Below, one piece after another: positions 23,109-33,330 of a DNA stretch of 64,000 nucleotides. Within the stretch, counting starts at the first letter, position 1. Each line of letters begins with the position of its first letter. Both the position numbers and the translations under genes were made by a program. The notes below the pieces were generated by a model. That model did no database searches. It was not told the DNA's origin and saw only the letters and a program-made list of their open reading frames with translations. The DNA is from Diabrotica undecimpunctata (lineage: Eukaryota; Arthropoda; Insecta; Coleoptera; Chrysomelidae), in assembly GCF_040954645.1 (NCBI RefSeq), contig NC_092808.1, forward strand, positions 83,697,389-83,761,388, read 5' to 3'.

Positions 23109-24887
23109 TGATACGATTAGGGTTTATAGAAAATAATTTATAAGTTATATACTACATAATATTAGATATTTGGTTGTTTTAAATAAGTTATATACTAGAG
23201 AATTTTATAAAAATATATTTATGTGAGGGCATTTTAAGAAATTAGCATATAATAATTGTAAAAAGTTGTATTTTAATGTTGTAAATATATTTAAGTGAGC
23301 CATGTGCATAGGCAACCAACTATACAGTGAGTGATAGACAGATATACTTACTCTCCAAGTGACATTTTAGGAAATAATTGGGAATATAAAGTGGGGTTAT
23401 AATAATATATTGTTTGAAATGTGTATTTTATTAAATTAGAGTGTTAGTTACTAATTTGAATATTGTTCTGAAGCTATTTGTTCCAGGAACGCAACTCAAC
23501 AATATTGGCAATATCATTTTAAAGTCGTCTACTTTAAAATGTATAATGTATGTCTGAATTGTCAATATAGATGAGTCAGATAAAATTAAATTATTAGAAG
23601 AATTTTTCACTAAGTAACAAAAACAAAATTTGTTTAATTTACTAATGTTTGTATTTTGAGAACGATTTCCGAAGTGGAAATTGAAACGTCAATAAACGTA
23701 TTTAATCTTTAATTGTGGCTTATTCCCAGTTAAATAGTAATTAACTAATTTGAATGTTTATTCTGATCTGAAAAGCCTAAATGTCAACAAAATTATCAAT
23801 GGAACATTAACGAATTCTCCAGAGTGCAGAGTGTGACCATTGTTTACGGTCGAACATTCTGGAATAATGATTATGTCGGTGGATGGAACAGATCTTTTTT
23901 CGAGAACATCCATATCGAAGAAATAGAACGAAATCGAACATGATTTCTTACCAGACGATTCTAGAATATCCAAAAAGATATAAATACCCGTGATTTGGAT
24001 TCAAGATGGCAGTTTTTTAGTCAGAAGTCAGGCCAGTTTATTATGAAAGTTAGTAGACACATTTAGTTAGTAAAGTAAATTGTTCAGAATTTTCAAGAAG
24101 TCAGTCAGAAAAGTTTAGTAAGAAATATGAAAGTTAGTTGGAGTCAGTGAATCAGTTGCAAATAGTCAAATTGTTTAATATAGTGAGTTAAATGAAGATT
24201 AAAAATTATGCCTATATTTAATGCACATTTATAATTATACACAAATAATTATTGAAGATTATAAAAGTATATTAGAAGAATATTGGATGGACATTGGAAG
24301 AAATTAAAATTATATTATGATTGGAGATTAGTATAAATCAACTTATAATAATTGGATATTGGTATATTGAAAAGAAGAATAAATATAAGTGGTGTTTGCT
24401 GGTTTGCTTGGTGGTGTATAAATGCTGGTGAAGAAAACTATATCTTAAATTGGTAGAAGCTGATAATTGGAAAAAGTAATTTCACAAAAACAAGGATAAC
24501 CGAAGTACGAAGACATTCAATGATGATTAGAATCTATATAGTGGAAAACAGTTCATTTAGGCATTCAGTGAAAGAAAGGTACAAAATTTTGTTAATATAA
24601 TTTAGTTAGTGTCATAACAATTTCAATTTTGAAGATAGTTTGTTTAAATTTTACATTGTCTATAGAATTTAATTAGTTTTATAAGAATATCAAATTAAAG
24701 ATAGTTTATTTTAAATTTACATTGGCTAGGTTAGATATATATGTATGTTTCATAATAGTTATAATAAAGATAATTTAAAAAAGTACTTACAAGCTAATTC
24801 TTTGAGAACCGCGATAAAAACCCTATATATTATATTATTAAAAATACTCATTGCTCATCATTCAAACAAAAAAAACACATCATAACA
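23109..24887 (+). repeat. 5' LTR (1779 bp, carries an insertion)
   Basis: Starts TGATACGATTAGGG and ends CATCATAACA. Compared with the 3' LTR it has 294 extra bases (23462-23755), consisting of an inserted 282-base repeat and one copy of a 12-base duplication. Without this and a two-base indel the length is 1483, exactly that of the 3' LTR. The 71-codon minus-strand open frame at 23758-23973 also occurs in the 3' LTR and is not taken as a gene. Confidence 0.9.
23462..23743 (+). mobile_element. 282-bp short retroelement inserted in 5' LTR
   Basis: Flanked by ACTAATTTGAAT at 23450-23461 and 23744-23755; the 3' LTR has this 12-mer once (28921-28932) and lacks the insert. A related sequence lies at about 53650-53945. 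Near its 3' end is a GATTTCC/GGAAATT hairpin followed by GAAACGTC, then AATTGTGGCTTATTCCC. The long target duplication points to an endonuclease-nicked retroelement (SINE or truncated Penelope tail) rather than a cut-and-paste element. Confidence 0.7.
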
Positions 24888-24890
24888 ATT

Positions 24891-24908
24891 TGGCACCCAA
24901 CGCGTTGG
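24891..24908 (+). promoter_or_regulatory. primer-binding site
   Basis: TGGCACCCAACGCG starts three bases after the 5' LTR end. It resembles the tRNA-Lys-type primer site TGGCGCCCAACG used by gypsy-group elements, with one mismatch in the first 12 bases. Confidence 0.7.
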
Positions 24909-25031
24909 CTCTCTATTTAAAAGAATTAGTTTGGGAAGATAAGTGCTCTCATATAATTAAATTAATTTTTATTAGAAAGAAAAAATTATAGATTTTATTT
25001 TTAATTATATTTGAAGAAGTAAAGTCTCAAA

Positions 25032-26750
25032 ATGTCTCAAGGAAAGAAAGGTACAAGAAGCAAAAAGAATAAAGAAGATGTGGAAGTAGAAACACAACCT
25101 ATACAAGAGGAGAGTTTAGTTCAAGTTCCACAAGATACTGCAGAAATGAATCCAGAAAGAGAGGAAAATGTCAATATGGCAGCATTGATGTCATTAATGA
25201 TGCAGATGAACAAGACAATGGAAGAGAATACGAAAAAAATGGAAGAGAATTCAAAAGAAATCAAAGAAGACATAAAAAAATTGGAAGAGAATTCAAAAGA
25301 AGTCAAAGAGGACATGAAAAAAATGGAACAGAAATTGGAAGAGAATTATAGAAAATTAGAAAAGAAAATAGAAGATAATAATAATAAAATTGTAAAGCAA
25401 ATAGAAAAACAAATGGATAAAAAACTTGAAACTGCAGAGAAAAAAGTAGCAAATGAAATAAAAAGTATACGGAATGACTACAAGAAAAGGATAGAAAATG
25501 AGAGGACAGAAGTAAAGAGGATTATTCAAGATAATAAGATAGATATAGAACAGAAAATAGAGTTACAGAAATGTAACTTAGAAGTAAAAATTAACGAAGA
25601 CAGGAGAAACACAGAAGAAAAATTAGATGATATACAACAAAATATCCAAATAAATAATAATCAAATAAGAAATGTGGAACAGAGAATAGATGATATTTCA
25701 CAAATGAGAGACATAGGGAGACCTTACTTAAATTTAACAAATGAGACTGGGATTAAATTCTCTGGTAATATAAAAAATTTGCATCCTAGAGTATACATAA
25801 ATAGTTTAAAACATAAATTAAGATTTTTGAATAATATTAATGATATTAAAGATTATATTAGAATGACATTAAATGACAATGCAGCAACTTGGTTTGCTAG
25901 TATTGAGAATGATTTAGATAATTTTCAAACATTTGAAAATAAATTTTTAAATTATTATTGGGGTGAATTAGAGCAAGCCAAGTTTAGAGAAATTCTATAT
26001 TTTGGAAAGTATAATCAAAATTTAAAATCAAATATGGTAGATTATGCATTGAAATTGATAACAGTTGCAAAATATTTAGAACCACCACTTAGAGAGGATG
26101 AAACAGTCTTAAATGTATCTAGACATTTTGATGTTGATGTTGTGCAAACAGTAACTGTACAAAATATTCAAACAATAGATAGTTTTATTAATTTTATTCA
26201 AAGAATACAAAGAGGCAATATGACAAGTAATAATAACAACAGAAAAAACAATAATAACTTTCAATATAATAAAAATGATAATCAACAATATAGACAATCA
26301 TATAACAATAACACTAGGTATGGTGATAATTTACAAAATTTTAATAATAATAACAGTAATCCAAATAGACAGAACTTTAATAATAATATTAGTTATAATA
26401 GACAAAATTTTAATAATAATAACAGTAATCCAAATAGACAGAACTTTAATAATAATACTAGTTATAATAGACAAAATTTTAATAATAATACTAATTATAA
26501 TAGACAACATTTTAATAACAGTACTAATAATAATAGACAAGATTTTAATAATAGAAGAAATACAGAGCGACCTAACTATAACAGACAGGTAAATTGTGTT
26601 CGAAGGAATAGAAGCTGCGAAGACAGGGAACGAAGTAGTACAAGGCAGGAAAATGTGAGTAGAAGTCATAGTAGGGAAAGACATAGGACATCAGATCCAA
26701 GTGGTCAGATACAATCTGACAATTCTAATAATCAAAATTTTGTGCAGTAA
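25032..26750 (+). CDS. gag of LTR retrotransposon
   Basis: 572 codons, ATG start, 144 bases after the LTR. Residues about 45-225 form a long Lys/Glu-rich coiled coil with a repeated MEENSKEIKEDIKKLEEN unit; residues about 240-395 look like a capsid-type domain (RPYLNLTNETGIKFSGNIKN, MTLNDNAATWFASIE, FLNYYWGELEQAKFRE); residues about 396-525 are an Asn-rich repeat tract (RQNFNNN); the C-terminus is Arg/Ser-rich. No clear CCHC knuckle is in frame; a partial GHC motif occurs just past the stop in the -1 frame. Gag would assemble particles and bind RNA. It ends in TAA two codons after a possible slippery site, with pol in the -1 frame. No stops interrupt it. Confidence 0.85.
   Translation: MSQGKKGTRSKKNKEDVEVETQPIQEESLVQVPQDTAEMNPEREENVNMAALMSLMMQMNKTMEENTKKMEENSKEIKEDIKKLEENSKEVKEDMKKMEQKLEENYRKLEKKIEDNNNKIVKQIEKQMDKKLETAEKKVANEIKSIRNDYKKRIENERTEVKRIIQDNKIDIEQKIELQKCNLEVKINEDRRNTEEKLDDIQQNIQINNNQIRNVEQRIDDISQMRDIGRPYLNLTNETGIKFSGNIKNLHPRVYINSLKHKLRFLNNINDIKDYIRMTLNDNAATWFASIENDLDNFQTFENKFLNYYWGELEQAKFREILYFGKYNQNLKSNMVDYALKLITVAKYLEPPLREDETVLNVSRHFDVDVVQTVTVQNIQTIDSFINFIQRIQRGNMTSNNNNRKNNNNFQYNKNDNQQYRQSYNNNTRYGDNLQNFNNNNSNPNRQNFNNNISYNRQNFNNNNSNPNRQNFNNNTSYNRQNFNNNTNYNRQHFNNSTNNNRQDFNNRRNTERPNYNRQVNCVRRNRSCEDRERSSTRQENVSRSHSRERHRTSDPSGQIQSDNSNNQNFVQ
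26330..26545 (+). repeat. Asn-rich minisatellite inside gag
   Basis: Repeats of about 33-42 bases encoding variants of NRQNFNNN with NSNP, ISYN or TNYN between them. Repeat slippage keeps the frame. Its strand partner creates misleading Ile-rich open frames. Confidence 0.85.
26735..26741 (+). promoter_or_regulatory. candidate -1 frameshift site gag/pol
   Basis: In the gag frame the bases read A AAT TTT, which fits the X XXY YYZ slippery pattern. It lies two codons before the gag stop, and pol is in the -1 frame (open from at least 26740). A downstream stimulatory structure was not identified. Confidence 0.45.
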
Positions 26751-27799
26751 ACTTTCTGAATTACAAGTTAGGCCATTGCTATTATGAAAAACCTTCTGAA
26801 TTTATTTCTTTAGATGAAGAGAAAATTATTGAATCTATTAATTTAATTTATATAAATGCTTTGGCCAAAAATAAAATGATTAAGATTATGATAGATACTG
26901 GTTCAGAAAGTACTTTAGTCTCGGAGAATTTTATTTTTAATACATTAAAATTATCAGATATAATAAAGATTCCAAAAATTAAAATTGTTGGTGCAAATAA
27001 TAAGAAGTTGGGTGAAATTGATAAACTAGCCAATTTTAAAATTAATATTCTTAATAAAGAAATTAATATGCAAGGATTTATTGTCAAGGATTTATGTGTT
27101 GATATATTAATGGGAAATGATGAATTGGAAAAGAAGAAAGTAAAGATAGATTTTGAAGAAAAACTGGTAACTTTGGAAGGGCAAATAATTAAATTTATGC
27201 AGAAAGATGAGGTAGAAGAAGGAATAAGAGTTGATAGGATATTATTAAAAGAAAATAATGATGTTTATGAAGAAGAAATGTATTTTGATGATAGGGAAAT
27301 GTCCCAAAAGAATGTAAAGAATAATTATTGTAGTGAATATTTAAGGAATGGAAATTTTAAGCAGATGGATGCCTACGAGGCGGAGTGCGTAAAATTGGAA
27401 GCAAGGAATAATGAGTACATAATGAAGAATAATTTTATTTGTAAAGAAGAAGATATGATAAAAGTTTTAAATTGCCCTGAAGAATATAAATCAATAGTCA
27501 TTTCCATATTGCAGCAACACAAGGGACTTGTCAATAAAGAAAATAGAATTGCACAAAATTATATCCATAGTATAAAAGTTAAAGAAGAAAAAGATTTTAA
27601 AACAAAATCATACCCAATACCATATAAATACAGAGAAGAAGTAAACAAAACAATTAATAATATGTTAGAACAAGTAATGCAGAAAGTGAATAACCGAATT
27701 AGGAGGAAAGCTGAAAAATATATCAGAAGACAAAATCGAAATATAAAAAAAACCAATCACATTTCAAAAAGGACACCTAGTGTTAATTTGTTCACTTAG
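26740..27799 (+). pseudogene. pol: protease, RT start fused to integrase end
   Basis: The pol frame opens inside the gag end and has no ATG of its own before the protease, consistent with frameshift expression. Counting from 26861, the aspartic protease shows IMIDTGSEST (catalytic Asp12) and DILMGND (81-87). It is followed by the RT entry peptide KSYPIPYKYREEVNKTINNMLEQ (about 27607-27672, given here only as the end of RT fingers). It then runs directly into KVNNRIRRKAEKYIRRQ, a peptide of the integrase C-terminal region. The RT palm, RNase H and the integrase HHCC and DDE parts are deleted in frame, with the junction near 27673-27690. A one-base slip in an A8 run (about 27745-27752) then breaks the frame. 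Confidence 0.85.
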
Positions 27800-27974
27800 A
27801 AAAAGTAATGTTAAAGAAAATCGCTGTAAGAAATTTCAACCAATGTTTGAAGGTCCATACAGAATTGAAAATCAGAATGGACTAAATAGTTATGTGTTAA
27901 TAGATGCAGATAACAGACTAAGAGGCATATTTCATATCAACGACATTTTTCAATATCATGAAGAGATTGAATAA
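27753..27974 (+). pseudogene. integrase C-terminal domain remnant
   Basis: After the A-run frameshift this frame reads FQKGHLVLICSL, KKFQPMFEGPYRIENQNGLN, SYVLIDADNRLRGIFHINDI and FQYHEEIE, then stop. This is the SH3-like GPYxI/HxxDI end of gypsy-type integrases. It is out of frame with the preceding pol segment, so it would not be translated as a fusion. Confidence 0.8.
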
Positions 27975-28581
27975 TATTTTCTATACCTTTAACACAAATA
28001 TAATAACACTAATAACTTACTGATATATCCATTTTATTCAATAGACTTGATTTGTTAAATGGTAAATGGTAGATTTCATTATTTTGAATCAATTTGACAT
28101 CATACTTGTTGAATTTTGTATATATGGAAATTAATTTGTACCCTAAAAATCATAATTTGGGGTTAGACACAAAATTGATACCTACTATAATTGCTATAAA
28201 AATGTCTTTCTAATATAATAAAGTGAAAAAACTTACCAATTTATATTGATGAAAGTTATTTTGAATGGAAATAATTCCTAGATTTTGTCTATAAATAAAC
28301 AGAACACCATATCGATTATATTTTTAATTAAGGTTATATTTTATTCTCTGATATCGCATCCATTGCTCCATTTGACATGACAGTTTGACCATAGAATAGC
28401 CGAACTGTGCTCCGTTGTTCTCTGCTTTGACATAGACAGCGAACAGGGATGTATTTAACACATTTTAAATAAAAAAAAAAAAATTGAATTATTAATTTAT
28501 TAAATTTAATAAGGTATGAGAAAATTAATATTTAAAAAAATAATAAGTAAATTATTAATTTTAAATATTATTTTGGGGTAT
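27975..28581 (+). other. LTR element 3' untranslated region
   Basis: No open frame and no envelope-like sequence. It includes an A-rich run near 28470-28485; the polypurine tract immediately before the 3' LTR is not obvious (ATTATTTTGGGGTAT precedes the LTR). Confidence 0.55.
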
Positions 28582-30060
28582 TGATACGATTAGGGTTTAT
28601 AGAAAATAATTTATAAGTTATATACTACATAATATTATATATTTGGTTGTTTTAAATAAGTTATATACTAAAGAATTTTATAAAAATATATTTATGTGAG
28701 GGCATTTTAAGAAATTAGCATATAATAATTGTAAAAAGTTGTATTTTAATGTTGTAAATATATTTAAGTGAGCCATGTGCATAGGCAACCAACTATACAG
28801 TGAGTGATAGACAGATATACTTACTCTCCAAGTGACATTTTAGGAAATAATTGGGAATATAAAATGGGGTTATAATAATATATTGTTTGAAATGTGTATT
28901 TTATTAAATTAGTGTTAGTTACTAATTTGAATGTTTATTCTGATCTGAAAAGCCTAAATGTCAACAAAATTATCAATGGAACATTAACGAATTCTCCAGA
29001 GTGCAGAGTGTGACCATTGTTTACGGTCGAACATTCTGGAATAATGATTATGTCGGTGGATGGAACAGATATTTTTTCGAGAACATCCATATCGAAGAAA
29101 TAGAACGAAATCGAACATGATTTCTTACCAGATGATTCTAGAATATCCAAAAAGATATAAATACCCGTGATTTGGATTCAAGATGGCAGTTTTTTAGTCA
29201 GAAGTCAGGCCAGTTTATTATGAAAGTTAGTAGACACATTTAGTTAGTGAAGTAAATTGTTCAGAATTTTCAAGAAGTCAGTCAGAAAAGTTTAGTAAGA
29301 AATATGAAAGTTAGTTGAAGTCAGTGAATCAGTTGCAAATAGTCAAATTGTTTAATATAGTGAGTTAAATGAAGATTAAAAATTATGCCTATATTTAATG
29401 CACATTTATAATTATACACAAATAATTATTGAAGATTATAAAAGTATATTAGAAGAATATTGGATGGACATTGGAAGAAATTAAAATTATATTATGATTG
29501 GAGATTAGTATAAATCAACTTATAATAATTGGATATTGGTATATTGAAAAGAAGAATAAATATATGTGGTGTTTGCTGGTTTGCTTGGTGGTGTATAAAT
29601 GCTGGTGAAGAAAACTATATCTTAAATTGGTAGAAGCTGATAATTGGAAAAAGTAATTTCACAAAAACAAGGATAACCGAAGTACGAAGACATTCAGTGA
29701 TGATTAGAATCTATATAGTGGAAAACAGTTCATTTAGGCATTCAGTGAAAGAAAGGTACAAAATTTTGTTAATATAATTTAGTTAGTGTCATAACAATTT
29801 CAATTTTGAAGATAGTTTGTTTAAATTTTACATTGTCTATAGAATTTAATTAGTTTTATAAGAATATCAAATTAAAGATAGTTTATTTTAAATTTACATT
29901 GGCTAGGTTAGATATATATGTGTGTTTCATAATAGTTATAATAAAGATAATTTAAAAAAGTACTTACAAGCTAATTCTTTGAGAACCGCGATAAAAACCC
30001 TATATATTATATTATTAAAAATACTCATTGCTCATCATTCAAACAAAAAAAACACATCAT

Positions 30061-30064
<4 letters not shown>
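28582..30064 (+). repeat. 3' LTR (1483 bp)
   Basis: Direct repeat of the 5' LTR, beginning TGATACGATTAGGG and ending CATCATAACA. Lacks the 282-base insertion. Followed at once by (AT)n, the target sequence. Confidence 0.92.

Positions 30065-30155
<91 letters not shown>
30065..30155. repeat. (AT)n array at LTR element target
   Basis: About 90 bases of pure AT directly after the 3' LTR; a shorter AT run precedes the 5' LTR. Confidence 0.95.
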
Positions 30156-30158
<3 letters not shown>

Positions 30159-30789
30159 ACATACAAAATACAACATTCATGATTAACAAAAATTAGGATT
30201 TATAAACTTAAACAAATATTCTCAAGAAGCGCTTTGTACCCATATAGAAAGTAAAAGTAAAAATATAAACAGTATTTCTTATATTCTGTTATCTTTTTAA
30301 TACAACAGAAATACCATAACACTGATTTTGAAAAAATATTTATTACAATAAAATGTGAGGAAAACAAATTCAGGTTGCAAGAGCTCAGAGCTCAACGGCC
30401 ACCTGCAAATACACACACAATCATCTAGATTCAGTTATACATCTAAAGCCAAGATTTACGTTTAGCATCTGAAGCGTACTATGCAGTCACCTGCATAAAG
30501 CAAATAGTACCATGAGTAACCATTTAAAATCTTTGTGTAAAACTATTGGCAGGGTTTACATTTCTTTTAATGTTTAAATTTAAATAATATTTTTTTGCAC
30601 AATAAATATATGATTAATTAATATATTAGGCTATATGTTTCAGCCAAACTTATTTACCAGATTTACTTTTAAGATAAGGCGTTCTCACACATAAGAGACT
30701 GAGCTAGATGAAGTCCAAAAATTTGCCCCCAAAGAAAGTTGTTTAATAAGAGTTTTATTGTTATACATTGGCTTCTAACCTTCAGAAGT
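30156..30789. other. no gene seen
   Basis: AT-rich sequence without recognisable coding or repeat structure. Confidence 0.45.
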
Positions 30790-31760
30790 AGTTATATTGT
30801 TTTGTTTTGACGAAATTGAATAAAACGAATCTTATAATAGCGGATCAATGCCGGTATACAGACGGTTCTAAAACCAATGAAGGAGTTGGAGCTGGGAAAT
30901 ACGGAAGGAAACTAACGCTCACACTTAGTAAAAGCTACAATAATCCTCTTTATCATCTTTCAAGCGGAAATATATGCTATAGAAATATGCCTACAGGAAC
31001 TAATCACTAGTAACTGCAGAAACCAATCTATAAAAATTATTTCTGATAGACAGGAGGCATTACTGAAATCGACTCGCGTTGACTTCAAATTAGTTTGAAA
31101 CTGTCTTCAAAATCTGAGTCAAATCGGAAAAAGTAATTAAGTTTAGTCTGAATATTTGGTTTTGCTGGTATTAAAGGAAACGAAAAAGCGGACCTACTTT
31201 CCAACGGAGGGGCAAAAAAACGTTCATGAGCCCAGAACCTGTCATTGACATAGCAGAAAGCACAGCCAAAAAAATTATCGGACTTGGTGGAACGGATGAA
31301 AAGTAATCACTGGTACAAATAAGTGGGTCTGAAATACTTGAAATCTTTTATACATGAACCATCGAAGAAAAGATTTAAAGATCTACTAGATATGAATATG
31401 AGTGACCTGAGCATTGTCTCGTAGGTATCCTAACAGGATACTGTCGATTCAAGGGACACACGAATCAAATCGTTCTAGCAGAATGTGCGAATTGCAGATT
31501 ATACCAGGCTAATAACGAGACGACGAAACAGACTTTGTGCAACTGTCCAGGACTGGAAAGTATAAAGCGTAATACATTTGAGCATTACCAACTCGAGCCC
31601 TACAACTTTGTAAAGGCACTTAAGGTCACAATAGACTTTGTTACAAATGCTGTGCTAAAGGGACAATTTTATCCTAGGAATGAATTACAATAGACCTTTT
31701 TGGTCGAGCGGAAGGGTGGTAAAGCGCCCACTCATATTGAACCTAACCAAACCTAATTTA
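30790..31760 (+). pseudogene. LOA-type LINE RNase H and C-terminus, decayed
   Basis: Readable blocks in shifting frames: YTDGSKTNEGVGAG (about 30858-30900), GIKGNEKADLLSNGGA (about 31165-31215; the VPGHxGIxGNEKAD block of RNase H), a PSKKRFKDLL segment, LTGYCRFKGHTNQI (about 31435-31475), a CANCRLYQ...CNCPGLESIK zinc-like block and a C-terminal LDF-like tail near 31640. It matches block by block the intact ORF at 57044-58897, so both belong to one family. It is 5'-truncated before RNase H and dead. The last 80 bases include ACCTAACCAAACCTAA, possibly its 3' tail. Confidence 0.75.
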
Positions 31761-31838
31761 TTCATTGGTTGGCGCCCATCGTTTTTGATATGTCTTTCGA
31801 TAATTACAAGGTTATTAAAAATATGTAGAAATAAATCT

Positions 31839-32114
31839 TGTTACGAACACGCAATCGGCGTGGCCCATGTAATGGTTGCATGTCGAAAGTACCGAGAACT
31901 TTCCACAGATGTATCGAGCGCGGGAAAGGTCGATCCTTCAAACAACGAATTAGAGGTGGGACTACTCCATATGATTCTAGAACAATACTTTTAGTATAAA
32001 TATGTAACAATGTTATTTGTAAAGTGGAGTTGATAAGATATAATTGTGTTGTAAACTTTTAAATAAATATATTTATATAAATTCGAACCGCTCGTTTTAT
32101 TTAATCTCGCTACA
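31839..32114 (+). repeat. 5' LTR of second gypsy-like element
   Basis: Starts TGTTACGAACACG and ends CGCTACA (TG...CA, imperfect terminal inverted repeats), 276 bases. TATAAATA at 31995-32002 could be the promoter element and AATAAA at 32062 the poly(A) signal. No second copy in the window. Confidence 0.75.
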
Positions 32115-32116
32115 AT

Positions 32117-32134
32117 TGGTGTCCGGTGGGAGAT
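32117..32134 (+). promoter_or_regulatory. primer-binding-site candidate
   Basis: TGGTGTCCGGTGGGAG begins two bases after the LTR. Starting with TGG fits pairing to a tRNA 3' CCA; I did not identify the tRNA. Confidence 0.55.
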
Positions 32135-32283
32135 TTCAAAATAAATTCAGCAGTGATTTTTGAAAAAGACTTTTGAACTTTTGAGAAGTATTGTTCGCCG
32201 GGAACATCTGCGTAGTTCGGTAGTAATCTTTGTATGAAAGAACATTTAAAAAGTACGACTGAAGACTGTTCTCAACAAGAATG

Positions 32284-33330
32284 TAGAAGACCCAGAGACA
32301 TTCCGGTTCCAGTCAGCAGAAGAAGCAGTTTTAACGAAAATAAAAAATGTGTCGCAAATGATGAAAGAAAAAATTGATTGATTAAAAAAATGATAGTAAA
32401 TTTGAAAACGTCTCGCAAATGATTGAAGAAACTTCTAAAAAAAAATGATGAAATATTCGATGAAACTTCTCAAATTATTAAAGAAACAGCTAGACAAAAC
32501 GAGCCGAGAAATTCGAAAATATGTCTAGAAGATTCGAGGAAGTATGTATTCAGAACAATAAGAAATTTGAAGAAGTCTCAAGAACATTCGATAAGATACA
32601 GAAAAATGTAAACGATAAGATAGAAGACGTAGAAGAGAAGGTCAAACCATTAGAGACCATGATAACTAACACGAAAGTGTTACCACCAGTTAATACAGTA
32701 GCCTTAGACCCGGTAGTGAAAGAAGAATCACCAAAAGATGAAACGACACATCATATGAGATTTAACTTGCCACCATTTGATGGAAAGCCCTTTGTAGCAA
32801 CAACTTTGAAGCAAACAATTTGAAGCTATTGCGACAGCCAATCATTGGACAGAACAAGAAAAAGCTGTTTCCTTGACTGCTGCTTTATGAGGTATATATG
32901 AGATATCCTAAAATAAATTCCTAAGGGTCAAGAAAAATGTTACCAGACCTTGTTCGCGCGACTATCCAAACGTTACAAACATGCCTATCTACAACAAGTC
33001 TACAAAGTACAAGTAAGAAGTAGAATTCAACGAGCAACTGAGATTGCTGTAGATACCTTCGTCAATGGGTTGAGAGACAGTGAACTACAGAAAGCTTTAC
33101 GACTAGCAAGACCGAAAGTTTTAGATGAAGCGCTGGCCATTGCCTTGGAACACGAGACAGCTAGTCGAGCTTCACGAACCTATCGAGTACGAACCTCTGA
33201 AGAGAGCGACGAACAAAACGATAAAAGTCTGGAGGAAATCGTACGGAAAGTAGTTCGTAACACGATGCCGAAGAGACACGAAACCAGATGTTGGAATGTT
33301 GGCGACGTAGGTCACATTCATCGTAAATTG
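32284..33330 (+). pseudogene. gag of second gypsy-like element
   Basis: Frames 32423-32611, 32521-32823 and 32950 onward together give an N-terminal coiled coil (repeated MIEETSKKNDEIF-like units), FNLPPFDGK (the usual capsid entry block), then MFARLSKRYKHAYLQQVYKV, AVDTFVNGLRDSELQKAL and a degraded zinc knuckle RCWNVGDVGHIHRKL in which Cys positions are lost. At least three frame breaks. It would have encoded the structural protein. Confidence 0.75.

Larger units (their letters stand above)
23109..30064 (+). mobile_element. Ty3/gypsy-like LTR retrotransposon, internally deleted
   Basis: Two LTRs (23109-24887 and 28582-30064) in direct orientation bracket a PBS, gag, protease, a fused fragment of RT start plus integrase end, and a 3' UTR. 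LTRs begin TGATACG and end ATAACA, and both outer flanks are AT repeat, so the element sits in an (AT)n array. The LTRs differ by a 294-base insertion, a two-base indel and a few substitutions, so the copy is fairly young. The RT, RNase H and integrase cores are gone, so it could only move in trans. No env was seen. Confidence 0.88.

Noticed and set aside
23758..23973. 71-codon minus-strand ORF, repeated at 28935-29150
   Set aside because: It recurs only because both LTRs contain it; no family resemblance, and LTRs normally do not code in antisense. One residue differs, as expected from neutral drift.
26275..26592. 105-codon Ile-rich frame and the 117-codon antisense frame over gag
   Set aside because: Shadow frames of the Asn-rich gag minisatellite.
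31700..31760. tRNA-like box (GGTCGAGCGG...GGTAAAGCGCCCAC)
   Set aside because: Resembles a tRNA D-arm, but no anticodon stem, TPsiC arm or box B could be found downstream.
31765..31785. Second primer-binding-site-like motif TTGGCGCCCATCG
   Set aside because: Looks like a gypsy PBS, but no LTR end or gag is placed correctly around it.
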